Positions 38,379-49,097 are shown, counted from the stretch's first letter. The stretch: 64,000 nucleotides of DNA from Flavobacterium davisii (GCF_019565505.1 NZ_CP067378.1:3134501-3198500); one strand, 5' to 3'. The notes: generated by a model from the sequence alone, not told the origin. Translations and numbers: made by a program.

Positions 38379-38868
38379 TTATTCACTATAAAAATGATTC
38401 GGCGCTCTTGTCATCCCGACGCAAGGAGGGATCACATAAAGTAAACAACACAGCACGCTCAAAAAATGAATTAGATTATGTGACTCCTCCTTGCGTCGGA
38501 GTGACAAACAGAAAAGGGATTTATTCACTATAAAAAATGATTCGGCGCTCTTGTCATCCCGACGCAAGGAGGGATCACATAAAGTAAACAACACAGCACG
38601 CTCAAAAAATGAATTAGATTATGTGACTCCTCCTTGCGTCGGAGTGACAAACAGAAAAGGGATTTATTCACTATAAAAAATGATTCGGCGCTCTTGTCAT
38701 CCCGACGCAAGGAGGGATCACATAAAGTAAACAACACAGTACGCTCAAAAAATGAATTAGATTATGTGACTCCTCCTTGCGTCGGAGTGACAAACAGAAA
38801 AGGGATTTATTCACTATAAAAAATGATTCGGCGCTCTTCATCCCGACGCAAGGAGGGATCTCATAAAG
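38379..38868. repeat. 143-bp tandem repeat, three full copies and one partial
   Basis: Units begin TTATTCACTATAAAA at 38379, 38521, 38664 and 38807 (the last truncated). Copies differ by a base or two. Each unit holds an imperfect palindrome of about 30 bp per arm: GTCATCCCGACGCAAGGAGG and, inverted, CCTCCTTGCGTCGGAGTGAC, separated by ~55 bases. Such GC-rich hairpins of the form GTCATCCCGACGCAAGGAGG are far richer in G+C than the surrounding DNA. Short frames of 60-71 codons in both strands are by-products of the repeat. The rest of the 37951-38918 gap has no gene. Confidence 0.92.
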
Positions 38869-38918
38869 ACTTTAAGGAATGAAAAGAGTTTAAAATACAA
38901 CTCAACTGATTTACTAGA

Positions 38919-39857
38919 TTATATATTACTTTTCTTTTTGAGTTCTGTATGTATCTGTTTATAAACGGGTGTTTCTAAATTATATTTTTGTCCTTCGTTA
39001 ATAACATATTCAGTTAATGATTTTAATTCGTTTTTAGGCTTGTTGTTTTTAAAGTCAGTGTGCATTGATGATGTTGTTTCAAAAGGTAATGCTTTTAATT
39101 TGTTTACAGTTTTTTCTGTGATGTTGTCCGAAATAAAAATCTGTTTTGCTTTTGCTATTTGTATTACTTCTTTTATTAGTGTCGTAGTCGTTTTAAGTTT
39201 TTCATTGTCAATAATAAGTTCCCCTATAGACTTATCAAAATAAGAAGTAACCGTTGCTGTCGGTGAAATAAATATAAATTTTTCCCAAATAATTGTTGAA
39301 ATATTTTTTGATAGAAATGCTTCTATGTTTGCTTCTTTTAATAAATTTTCGAGCAACAGTAATCGGTCATTAATAAGGTTGTCAAGCCCGAAATAAAGTG
39401 TTTGAATGTTACCGCTATTTTCAATTACGCCAACTTGTTTTAAACGGGAAACTATATAAGCACAACCATCTAAAACAAGGTTGTTGGGAAAAATGGTTTT
39501 AATTCGTTCTTTACTATCTACACCATTAAGCAATGGTAAAATGATGGTGTCTTGATTTATGCAAGGCTTTAATTGCTGCATAGCTAATTCAAGGTCGTAG
39601 CTTTTTGTGGCTACAATGATAAAGTCTGAAATGCCAATTTCGGTTGGATTGTCTGTAGCTAAGGTTGGTTTGGCAATCAATACATTATTTCCTTTTATTA
39701 CTTTCAAACCCTTGTCTTGAATCTCTTTTAAGTGTTGTCCTCGAGCAAAAAAGTTGATTTCAATATTTTCATTATTATAAAAATGATTTGCCAAAAGTCC
39801 ACCAAAGTAGCCGCCTACTCCTCCAATTCCTGCAATTAGTATTTTTGTTTTTGTCAT
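38919..39857 (-). CDS. panE: 2-dehydropantoate 2-reductase family protein
   Basis: A 312-residue NADP-dependent reductase of the ApbA/PanE family, which reduces 2-dehydropantoate to pantoate for coenzyme A. The dinucleotide loop is ILIAGIGGVGGYFGGLLA at residues 5-22; LNGVDSKERI and the catalytic-Lys region FIIVATKSYDLELA are present, as is WEKFIFISP of the C-terminal domain. Intact. It sits between the repeats and cobN and has no clear link to B12 synthesis. Bacteroidota often have more than one paralogue, so the pantoate role is probable and not certain. Confidence 0.82.
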   Translation of the reverse strand: MTKTKILIAGIGGVGGYFGGLLANHFYNNENIEINFFARGQHLKEIQDKGLKVIKGNNVLIAKPTLATDNPTEIGISDFIIVATKSYDLELAMQQLKPCINQDTIILPLLNGVDSKERIKTIFPNNLVLDGCAYIVSRLKQVGVIENSGNIQTLYFGLDNLINDRLLLLENLLKEANIEAFLSKNISTIIWEKFIFISPTATVTSYFDKSIGELIIDNEKLKTTTTLIKEVIQIAKAKQIFISDNITEKTVNKLKALPFETTSSMHTDFKNNKPKNELKSLTEYVINEGQKYNLETPVYKQIHTELKKKSNI

Positions 39858-39957
39858 AGTTGTTATGTTGTCTTAAAGAGTCATACAACGTCAGTCTGTG
39901 AAAAACGCACAAACATCTTCAAATTTAGTCAAAATACATCTTATAAAAAAACAGTCT

Positions 39958-42900
39958 TTATTCCACATCTATAAAAAGTTGTTGTAATTTTTCGATTGTT
40001 TCTGGTTGAGGATCTTTCCACATACCGCGTTGGATAGCTTCCAACATACGTTCTGTCATATCTTTTAAAGCCCATGGATTTACTTGTTCAATGAATTTTT
40101 GTTTTCGGGATTAAATAAATATTCCTGCGTAATTCCTTCGTACATGAAATCATCAATCATATCGGTAGTTGCATCATAGGCAAATAGATAGTCCATAGTG
40201 GCTGCCATTTCAAAAGCACCTTTATAACCATGTCGTTTTATACCTTCAATCCATTTTGGATTTACTACGCGTGAGCGATATACTTTTAGTAATTCTTCTT
40301 TAAGTGTTTTTACTTTTGGATTATCAGGGCGCGAATGATCACCAAAATAGATTTTGGGTTGTTTGCCGCTAATTACTTGTACAGCATTACTCAAACCGCC
40401 TTGAAATTGATAATAATCATCAGAGTCTAAGAGGTCATGTTCTCTATTATCCTGATTGTGCATTACAATTTGAAGGTCTGATAAACGTTGTTCAAAGACT
40501 TCATGTGCAGATTCTCCTATTCTGTTACTACCATAAGCATAACCACTCCATTGCATATATACTTTTGCTAAATCTTCTTTGGTTTGCCAATTTTTTTCAT
40601 CAATAACAGCTTGTAATCCTGCTCCGTATGCGCCGGGTTTAGATCCAAAAACACGAAATAAAGCCCTTTTATGAGCTTTTTCATCTGTAATACCTTTGTT
40701 TATCCATTCTGATTTTTCTTTTAGAAAACGTTTTCTAATTGGATTTATCTCGGGATCTTCGTCTAATTCAGCCAATCGTTCAACAATTCTATTGAATAAA
40801 GAAATAACATCAGGAAAAGCATCTCTAAAAAAACCTGAAATGCGTAGCATGACATCTATTCTTGGTCGTTTGAGGTTTAGAGGTGAAATGATTTCAAAAT
40901 CAATAACTCTTCGATTTGCTCCTTCCCAAATAGGTTTAACCCCCATTAAAGAAAAAGCTTGTGCAATGTCATCTCCTCCTGTTCGCATAGTCGATGTTCC
41001 CCAAACAGATAATCCAATAGTTTCAGGATATTCACCGTTTTCTTGTAAATAACGTTCAATAATTAAATTAGCACTTTTAACTCCTAATGTATAAGCTGTT
41101 GGAGAAGGAATAGTACGTACATCTACGGAATAAAAGTTTCTGCCGGTTGGTAATACATCTAAACGTCCTCTTGTAGGAGCTCCTGAACTTCCTGAAGGAA
41201 TATATTTTCCGTTTAATCCATTTATTAAATTAGTAATTTCATTAGTAGTTTGTTGTATTTTAGGATAAGTAGTATCCATTATAAATTGTAGAACCTCATT
41301 AAAATAAAAATAACCTGTTTTGTTTTTATTTAACAAAAAAGAAGATAAACAAGTTCGCGATATATATTCTAGTTGTTCAACGACATCTCCAATAGTCCGA
41401 CAATAAACTTGTTGGATTTCTTTTGGAAAAGATCAGCATAATTACATTGTAAGGGATCAAAATCTAATTTTAAATCAATTGCTAAAGCTTGTGTTATTCC
41501 TTTTGTTTTTCCTGAAGGTAAACGGTGTAAGGCAATGAGTAAATCTAATAATTGATTGTTTTCAGGAACTTTTCCAAAAATATGTAAACCATCTCTAATT
41601 TGAGCTTCTTTTAAATCACATAAATAACTATCTAGTTTTACTAATAATACGTCTATATCGTTTACAGAAGTTTTTAAATCGGTATCTAAATGTGTTTCTT
41701 GAACTAATGTTTTGATTTGTTTTTTTAAAGAAGTAGCTCGTTTATTATCCAATGTAAAGGCCTCGTAGTATTCATCTATTAGGTGTTCTAATTTTGTTAA
41801 AACACCATAATTTTCTGCACGAGTCATAGGAGGAATAAGATGATCTAAAATGATTGCTTGATTACGCCGTTTGGCTTGGGTTCCTTCTCCTGGATCATTT
41901 ACGATGAAGGGATAAAAATGCGGAATGGCTTCTAGTAGTAATCTGGGATAACAGCTTTCTTTACTTAGAGCAACACTTTTACCGGTAACCATTCTAAATT
42001 TCCATGTTTGCCAACATGTATAATAGCATTTGCTTTAAAAATATGGTTTACCCAAAAATAATAGGCTAAATAATGATAACTTGGAGGTAAATCAGGTGAA
42101 TGATAAATAGCTTTTTCATCTTGATTATAGCCTCTTGCAGGTTGAATGCTTATAAAGATATTACCTAATAGAAAACCTGCAATAACAAATTTTTCATCTT
42201 TACAAAAGGGAGAATTTTCTGGTTTTCCCCATTGTTTTTCAAGTTGTACTTTTAGTTTAGGTGAAAGGACGTTATAGTGTGTATAAAAGTCTTTTATTGA
42301 TAATGAAACTTGAAAAGGACGAATTTGTGTAGTGTCTATATCATTCGTTATATAATGTGTTATTAGTTGAATTAATTCCGCACTGGAATTGGGAATAAAA
42401 TTGCCCAAATCATATCCGTTTTCTTTAAGAGCTCGGATAATGCTTATGATACTTTCAGGAGTATCGAGTCCAACTCCATTAGCCAAACGACTATCTTTGT
42501 TTGGATAATTGGGCATGATTAAAGCAATGCGTTTTTCTGAATTTATCTTAGATTGTAATTCATGCCAACGGATTGCAAAATCTACAACAAAATCTACTCC
42601 TTCAGAGTGTGTTTCGTATTTTAAGATATCGGAATCAGTTGTTGCATCTTTACCTAAAGCTACTTTAAAAGAAACGGCTGTAGTTATAATTCGTCCATCT
42701 AATTCAGGTAAGGCTACATTTATTGCCACATCAGTAGGTGTTAATCCAAACAAATTATCTTCCCATATAGTTTTAGTACAAGACGCAAAAATAGCTTGAA
42801 TGACGGGAATATTTAGTTTTTGAAAGATGAAATCATGATCGTTTTCTGTTAGTGCTTTTATTGAGAAGCTAGTGGTGTTAATGATCGAACTTAAAGGATG

Positions 42901-43688
42901 ATTTTGAGCTTGAGTTAGTAATTCATATAATTCATCGCAAGTGTTTTTATCTCGGAGATTATTGATAAAGGCTATGATAGGAAAAAGGTTCTTTTTCTTT
43001 AACTCTTTGTAAATAGCCTGTACAGGTTCTAAATTATCGGATAAATAATGTGATTTATATACTAAAATGATGGTATTAAATGCGGTACTAAAGGCTTGTT
43101 CTTTGGTTAAGATGCCCGTTTCTAAATTATATAAAAATAAATCCGGTGTGCGTTGAGGGCTTTTATAAGTTAATTCTTTTCCTTGAAAAAAATGATGTAG
43201 AAGAAAACGTAATAGTTCTATTAAATTATCTTTTCCTCCAGCACAAAAATATTTCCAAACTAAATCGGAAATAGAGAGATTAACATTGGATAGATTTATT
43301 AATTCAAGATCTGGCGTATCATAGCCTGATAAAAAAAGTACTGGTATGTTCTTTTTTTACATTCTGTTTGGATAGATTCTATTAAATAAGGATAATAACT
43401 AATACCACCAAGTAATCTGCATATAACAAGTTTTGATTGGCCAATTACTTCTTCAACATATTTATCTATGGTTAATTCTTGTTTTAGATAAGTAAGGTTA
43501 CTCATTCTTAGAGTAGGTGTTTTTGTTTTATTTAAACTCTTAATCAGTTCTTTATAAGCATTGTTTAAAGAATTTATTTCAGTATCCGCAGCAGATAAAA
43601 AAACAATATCACCTTTAGATTGTTCTATGTAAAAAACGCCGTCCTCATTAGGATTCCAGCCTCCGGGAATGGTAGGTATTAAATGCAT
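39958..43688 (-). CDS. cobN: Cobaltochelatase large subunit CobN (frame broken four times)
   Basis: Large chelatase subunit, 1244 residues when repaired, the usual size for CobN. MHLIPTIPGGWNPNEDG starts it. NIPVIQAIFASC, IMPNYPNKDSRLANGVGLDTP, HVGKHGNLEWLPGKSVALS, NDPGEGTQAKRRNQA, DVRTIPSPTAYTLGVKSAN and SVWGTSTMRTGGDDIAQA are class motifs in the expected order. The end is PWALKDMTERMLEA. Breaks: A/T runs at 43331-43337, about 41425 and 40094-40098, plus CCGG at 41982-41985, where CCTGG would restore LPGKS. The ATPase/VWA partner is the ChlI-ChlD fusion at 35595-37280. CobW follows upstream on the same strand. Confidence 0.92.
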
Positions 43689-43842
43689 TTATATGATTTA
43701 AAATTAAAAAATAAAAGGGGACTAAAAAGAAAGAATATTGTTTTTTTCTTAAGTTTTTTCTTGTTGATTTATGAGAAGTAACAGAAGGAATACAAACGAT
43801 AATTTTATTTATTTTTAAGTCCTCTTTATTTTGAATATATTT

Positions 43843-44880
43843 TTAATTTAATCTTTCGTTGATAATTTCTTGTAAATTTTTATGTTTTAATTCATCTCCG
43901 ATGAGAACTAAACTTGTTTTTCGGGTTTCATTTTCTTTCCATTTACGATCAAAATAGCTATCAAAACGTTTAGATACACCTTGTAAAACCATGCGCATTG
44001 GTTTTTCAGGAATATTAATAAAACCTTTTATTCTGTATATTTCATGTTCTTCAATAATTTGCTTTAGCGTTGCTATTAAAGTTTCTTGTGTATGAGGAGC
44101 CGTTATATCTACTACAACTGAGTCAATATGATCATCGTGGTCATGTTCATGTCCATTAGCGTGATCTTCTTCATGGTGTGAATGACGACTTTCTAAATCA
44201 TTTTCGGCTTGAGCTCCTATGCCAAGTAGAATATCAGAACTTAGTGATCCTTTATTAGCGCTAACTATTTTTACATGAGGTCTAATTTTATTAGCAATAA
44301 TAGCTTGTGTTTCTTCAAATTGGTCTTGATTAAGTAAGTCCTTTTTAGTCATCACAATTAAATCTGCACAGGATAATTGATCTTCAAATAATTCTTCAAT
44401 AGGCGTTTCATGATCTAGTGAATCATCTGCTAGGCGTTGTGCTTCAACTCTAGCACGATCACAAATTTCGCCTGTTGCTTGTCCTACAGCATCAACTATA
44501 GTAACTACAGCGTCTACAGTAATTTGAGGTTTTAATTCAGGCCAATTAAATGCGTGTAATAATGGTTTTGGTAGCGCAAGACCCGAAGTTTCAATTATAA
44601 TATGGTCTATAGACTCTTTTCGTTCCATTAATTCAAGCATAATTGGTAAGAATTCATCTTGTACAGTGCAACAAACACAGCCATTGTTTAGCTCTAAAAT
44701 ATCTTCTTCAAAACTACAGCATGATTTTAGCAATTCACCATCAATTCCCATTTCTCCAAATTCATTTACAATGACAGCTAATCGCTTTCCGTTGTTGTTT
44801 TCTAATAAGTTACGAATAATTGTAGTTTTTCCTGATCCAAGAAAACCTGTTATTATGGTTACAGGTATTTTATTTGTCAT
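43843..44880 (-). CDS. cobW: CobW-type GTP-dependent metal chaperone
   Basis: A 345-residue G3E-family GTPase thought to deliver cobalt to the CobN chelatase. ITGFLGSGKTTIIRNL is Walker A, LNNGCVCCTVQDEF carries the C-x-C-C metal site, IIETSGLALPKPLL is Walker B and MTKKDLLNQ is the base-recognition motif. A histidine-rich stretch (about residues 233-256, HSHHEEDHANGHEHDHDDH) should bind metal. The C-terminal CobW_C domain has IYRIKGFINIPEKP. It lies 154 bases upstream of cobN on the same strand. Intact. The proximity to cobN favours a cobalt role over zinc. Confidence 0.92.
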   Translation of the reverse strand: MTNKIPVTIITGFLGSGKTTIIRNLLENNNGKRLAVIVNEFGEMGIDGELLKSCCSFEEDILELNNGCVCCTVQDEFLPIMLELMERKESIDHIIIETSGLALPKPLLHAFNWPELKPQITVDAVVTIVDAVGQATGEICDRARVEAQRLADDSLDHETPIEELFEDQLSCADLIVMTKKDLLNQDQFEETQAIIANKIRPHVKIVSANKGSLSSDILLGIGAQAENDLESRHSHHEEDHANGHEHDHDDHIDSVVVDITAPHTQETLIATLKQIIEEHEIYRIKGFINIPEKPMRMVLQGVSKRFDSYFDRKWKENETRKTSLVLIGDELKHKNLQEIINERLN

Positions 44881-45132
44881 AATAGTTTTTGAAATTTATT
44901 TTTAGGTGTTAAAAGTACTATATCTGTAAGAAAAAAAATAAAAAAAATAGAGTTATTTAAAATAGAAAAAATTGAGAATATTAATACATGAGGGTATCAA
45001 TAGAAAAGGGAACTGTTGCATTTTATAGCAAAGTGTATTTTTTAGAATGAGATAGAATTAGTATAACAGTGTTTTGAAAAATAAATATTTTATAAGGTTG
45101 TAATTTAACGAATTTTTTTTTGAGTAAAGGGT

Positions 45133-46157
45133 TTACATGGTAACTTTTGGAAGTATATCCATTACATATTCGTGCATTACCTGACGATAATCCAAATGAG
45201 TTACCATACGTAATTTTCCTTGTCCCATTGAACTTATATGTATAGCTCTACTTTTTAATTTTTCCAGAATCATTTTTTCATCCAAATAGGGATGAATAGA
45301 AAAAATGACAATATTGGTTTCTACTGGTTCTACAGAAGCTATCCAAGGTAATTGTCTTAGCATAAAAGCGAGTTCTTGCGCTCTTTTATGGTCTATTTTT
45401 AATCGTTCTACGTGATTGTCTAGAGCATAAATGCCAGCGGCTGCTAAGTAGCCTGATTGGCGCATACCTCCTCCGAATATTTTACGAATACGAAGTGCCC
45501 GTTTAATTGTTTTTTCATCTGAAATAAGCAAAGATCCTACTGGAGCACCTAATCCTTTTGAAAGGCATACAGATATTGTATCAAAAAGCTCTCCAAATTG
45601 TCTTGGAGATTGTTCTTTAGCAACTAAAGCATTCCAAATACGAGCACCATCTAAGTGATATTTGAGATTATTTTGAATGCAGACTTGTTTTATTTCTTTT
45701 AAAGTTTGAATATCATAACAAGCACCTCCTCCTTTATTTGTTGTGTTTTCAATGCTGACAAGACTGGTTTTTGGAGCATGATAAAATTCAGGATCATTAA
45801 TAACTTTTTGTACTTGATTAGCGTTTATCATACCTCTTTGTCCTTCAATTAAGCTTAAAGAACAACCACTATTAAAGGCAGTACCTCCTGCTTCGTATAG
45901 ATAAATATGCGACCAACGATCGCAAATAATTTCATCTCCGGTTGTGTGTTTAGTTTTAAGGCTGTTTGATTAGCCATTGTACCAGATGGAAAAAAAAGAG
46001 CTGCTTCCATTCCAAATAAATGGGCTACTTTATTTTCTAGAGCATTAACTGTTGGGTCTTGTTTATATACATCATCGCCGACTTTTGCATTGTACATAGC
46101 ATGTAACATTTCTTGTGTAGGCTTTGTAACGGTATCACTTACCAAATTTATTTCCAT
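45133..46157 (-). CDS. ltaE: L-threonine aldolase, PLP-dependent (frame broken once)
   Basis: Cleaves L-threonine (and allo-threonine) to glycine and acetaldehyde. [18 protein letters not shown] starts it, [16 protein letters not shown] and [13 protein letters not shown] follow, then [12 protein letters not shown] and the PLP-lysine region [16 protein letters not shown]. The frame is lost at CCGG (45938-45941); CCTGG on this strand pair would restore [14 protein letters not shown] and give 341 residues. I start at the ATG at 46157; a longer frame upstream is not conserved. It is divergent from prfB. A link with B12 synthesis through threonine is possible but not needed. Confidence 0.9.
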
Positions 46158-46174
46158 AATTATAAAAGGATTGG

Positions 46175-46182
46175 TACTTTTG
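46175..46182 (+). promoter_or_regulatory. Candidate -7 promoter box for prfB
   Basis: TACTTTTG matches TAnnTTTG exactly and lies 98 bases before the prfB ATG, in the space between divergent genes. The -33 element is not convincing. Confidence 0.4.
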
Positions 46183-46280
46183 CTTAGGAAATGACTCTGT
46201 ATTTTTACAGATAATGTTCCAAGAAAATACAAAAATAGTATTTTAATTTTTTTTAAAAACTCCAAAAATAGAAATTTATT

Positions 46281-47337
46281 ATGACAAATGCCGATCAAAT
46301 TAAAGGTATTGTAGAACGCCTAGGTGCGTTGAGGAGGTATCTTTGACATAGATGCCAAAATGATTGAAATTACAAATGAGGAAGAAAAAACATTTGCTCC
46401 AGATTTTTGGAATAATGCAAAAGAAGCTGAAATTATTGTAAGAAATTTACGTTCTAAAAAGAAATGGGTCGAAGATTATAATAAAGCAGTTGTATTAGTT
46501 GATGAACTTCAAATAGCATTTGATTTTTATAAAGAAGGGGCGTTTTCAGAGGAAGAATTAGATGATCTCTATTTTCAGTCTATTGAACATATTGAGAATA
46601 TCGAGTTTCGTAATATGCTCTCTGATGAAGGTGATGTAATGAGTGCCGTATTACAAATTACAGCAGGAGCAGGAGGAACAGAAAGTTGTGATTGGGCCAG
46701 TATGCTCATGCGTATGTACCTGATGTGGGGAGAAAAAAATGGATATAAGGTTAAAGAATTAAACTTTCAAGAAGGCGATGTGGCAGGTATTAAGACTGTT
46801 ACTTTAGAATTTGAAGGAGATTTTGCTTTTGGATATCTGAAGGGAGAAAACGGTGTTCATCGTTTGGTTCGTATTTCGCCATTTGATAGTAATGCTAAAA
46901 GACATACTTCATTTGCATCTGTTTATGTATACCCTTTAGTAGATGATACTATTGAAATTGAAATTAGTCCTGCTGATATTGAAATTACTACAGCACGATC
47001 AAGCGGAGCTGGAGGTCAAAATGTAAATAAGGTAGAAACAAAGGTGCAATTATTACATAAGCCTACTGGAATTCAAATACAATGTTCTGAAACTCGTTCG
47101 CAACACGATAATCGTGAAAGAGCCATGCAAATGTTACGTTCTCAGTTATATGAAATTGAGTTAAAGAAACGTCTTGAGCAAAGGGCTGATATAGAGGCAA
47201 ATAAGATGAAAATAGAATGGGGGTCGCAAATAAGAAATTATGTTATGCACCCTTATAAATTAATAAAAGATGTTCGAACACAGTACGAAACAAGTGATGT
47301 AGAGGGTGTAATGAACGGTAATTTGGATTCTTTTTGA
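46281..47337 (+). CDS. prfB: Peptide chain release factor 2 (programmed +1 frameshift)
   Basis: RF2 recognises UGA and UAA and releases the finished protein. Translation begins [21 protein letters not shown], meets an in-frame TGA and continues in the +1 frame as [14 protein letters not shown]. The product is 351 residues. The peptide-release motif is [14 protein letters not shown]. Residues just before the usual stop-codon recognition tripeptide read [16 protein letters not shown], with the SPF motif of RF2. This frame change is normal for prfB and is not one of the sequencing breaks. The gene is divergent from the threonine aldolase. Confidence 0.96.
46332..46347 (+). promoter_or_regulatory. 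Programmed +1 frameshift site of prfB
   Basis: AGGAGGTATCTTTGAC combines an internal Shine-Dalgarno-like AGGAGG, a three-base spacer and the slippery CTT-TGA-C. When RF2 is scarce the ribosome pauses at TGA and slips forward, so RF2 controls its own level. The arrangement is the canonical one. Confidence 0.95.
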
Positions 47338-47380
47338 AAGCCTATTTAATGATGATGGGACAAAAAGAAGAATAATAATA

Positions 47381-47496
47381 AAAGAAAATATCCAATAGAA
47401 AAAAGTGGAGTCAATACGCACTTAAAGTAAAAAATAATTTTTAATGTTACATGTCTTTATTAATAAATTATAACAACTTTTTTGGATATTTTCTTT
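47381..47496. repeat. 15-bp inverted repeat enclosing ~86 bases after prfB
   Basis: AAAGAAAATATCCAA (47381-47395) and TTGGATATTTTCTTT (47482-47496) are exact inverted copies. The loop is too long for a standard terminator, so this is either a long hairpin in the prfB 3' region or a tiny element with inverted ends. No gene lies in 47338-47616. Confidence 0.55.
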
Positions 47497-47616
47497 TTAT
47501 GAAAAAATAAGAATTTGAATTTTAAATAAATTTAGTTTTTTTAAAAAAAAACTAAAAAATTGTAATTTTTACTTTGTATAAGAATATTTATTTAACTAAT
47601 TATTAATTAAGACAAT

Positions 47617-48237
47617 ATGGCTCAATTTCTAAAGATTTATCCCCAAAACCCTAGTGAAAAAGAAATAATAAAAGTTGTTAAGGTTTTAAAAGAAGGAGGG
47701 CTTATTATTTATCCAACAGATACAGTGTATGGGTTAGGGTGTGATATTACGAATACAAAAGCGCTGGAACGAATTGCTAAGATAAAAGGAGTTAAACTAG
47801 AAAAAGCTAACTTTTCATTTATTTGTAGTGATTTAAGTCATATATCAGATTATATTAAACAAATAGATACTTCTACTTTTAAAATACTAAAAAGAGCATT
47901 GCCGTGTCCTTATACTTTTATTTTACCGAGAAATAATAGTTTACCAAAAGAGTTTAAGAAAAAAACAACAGTTGGTATTCGTGTACCAGATAATACAATA
48001 GCCATTGAAATTGTAAAACAATTAGGTAATCCTATTGTTTCTACATCAATCCATGATGAGGATGAAATTATAGAATATACAACAGATCCTGAATTAATTT
48101 TTGAAAAATGGCAAAATATTGTTGATTTAGTTATTGATGGAGGTTATGGAGATAATCATGCTTCTACTGTAATAGATTTATCCGGTTCAGAACCAGAAGT
48201 GATTCGTGAAGGAAAAGGACGTTTGGATATTTTTTAA
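47617..48237 (+). CDS. yciO: YciO-type Sua5/YrdC-family protein
   Basis: A 206-residue protein of the threonylcarbamoyl-AMP synthase superfamily. GGLIIYPTDTVYGLGCDI and KANFSFICSDLSHISDYI are characteristic of the YciO branch, as is the ending DLSGSEPEVIREGKGRLDIF. The STSANISG-like motif is altered to VSTSIHDEDE. YciO proteins have weak or uncertain activity in t6A formation. A canonical member lies at 4992-5594. Intact; preceded by a 280-base gap with a likely promoter (TTTTTACTTTG near 47565). Confidence 0.85.
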   Translation: MAQFLKIYPQNPSEKEIIKVVKVLKEGGLIIYPTDTVYGLGCDITNTKALERIAKIKGVKLEKANFSFICSDLSHISDYIKQIDTSTFKILKRALPCPYTFILPRNNSLPKEFKKKTTVGIRVPDNTIAIEIVKQLGNPIVSTSIHDEDEIIEYTTDPELIFEKWQNIVDLVIDGGYGDNHASTVIDLSGSEPEVIREGKGRLDIF

Positions 48238-48297
48238 AATAAATATTCTTATCGTATTTAGTACGTATAATTTCCCTAGTTTTTAAAAAATAAAAAA

Positions 48298-49097
48298 ATG
48301 AAAATAGCAATAGTAGGATATGGTAATTTAGGAAAGACTTTTGCCAGTAGTTTTATTAAATCACATTTTATACGAAAAGAAGATATATTGGTTTATACAC
48401 GTACATTACCTAAAATTCAAGATTGTTTCTCTATTCCTTTAGATCGTTTTTTTGTAAATAAATTTCCTTCCAATCAAGAGATAGATATTCTTATATTAGC
48501 TGTAAAACCTCAAGAATTTGAAAAAGTTGCAAGTGTTTTAAGAGGAAAATTAAATAAAGAAACAATTGTTTTGTCTGTAATGGCTGGTATTTCTATTCAA
48601 AAAATAACGCAGTTATTACAAATAGATAAAATTATACGTTCTATGCCTAATTTAGGAACGCAGATAGGGCAGGGAATGACTGTTTTTTCTGCATCAGATG
48701 CGGTTGATAGGAAAGAATTATTTATTATTCAAAATTTAATTAACACAACAGGAAAATCTATTTATGTAGAAAATGAACAAATGTTAAACCCTGCAACAGC
48801 AGTATCAGGTAGCGGGCCAGCTTATGTATTTTATTTTATGAACGCTATGATACAAGCTGCAAAAGAATTGGGATTTTCTACTGCAGAAGCTGAATTATTG
48901 GTACATCAAACTTTTTTAGGAGCCGTTAATTTACAAGCATCTTTTGGATTATCTAATGATGAATTAATAAAAAAGTAGCTTCAAAAGGAGGAACAACGGA
49001 ACAAGCAATCCTAATTTTTGATGAAAATAATTTAAAGACTATTGTTAGTAAGGCTATTCAAAAAGCTAATTTAAAGGCAATAGAGTTGGGAGATTAA
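48298..49097 (+). CDS. proC: Pyrroline-5-carboxylate reductase (frame broken once)
   Basis: Last step of proline synthesis, reducing P5C with NAD(P)H. The N-terminal Rossmann domain has MKIAIVGYGNLGKTFASSF and LAVKPQEFEKV; RSMPNLGTQIGQGMTVF and NPATAVSGSGPAYVFYFM form the proline-binding part. One base missing from the A5 run at about 48970-48974 cuts the last 40 residues. Repaired, DELIKKVASKGGTTEQAI is restored and the protein is 266 residues, normal for ProC. The C-terminal SKGGTT motif is essential for the dimer, so the break would be severe if real. Confidence 0.93.

Noticed and set aside
38379..38819. Small proteins of 60-71 codons in the repeat units on both strands
   Set aside because: They are the same frame repeated with the unit, lack ribosome binding sites, and come from the palindrome.
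38379..38868. CRISPR array
   Set aside because: The repeat unit is 143 bp with no unique spacers; whole units are near-identical, and no cas genes are present.
46344..46346. TGA in prfB as another sequencing error
   Set aside because: It is embedded in a perfect programmed frameshift site found in RF2 genes across bacteria.
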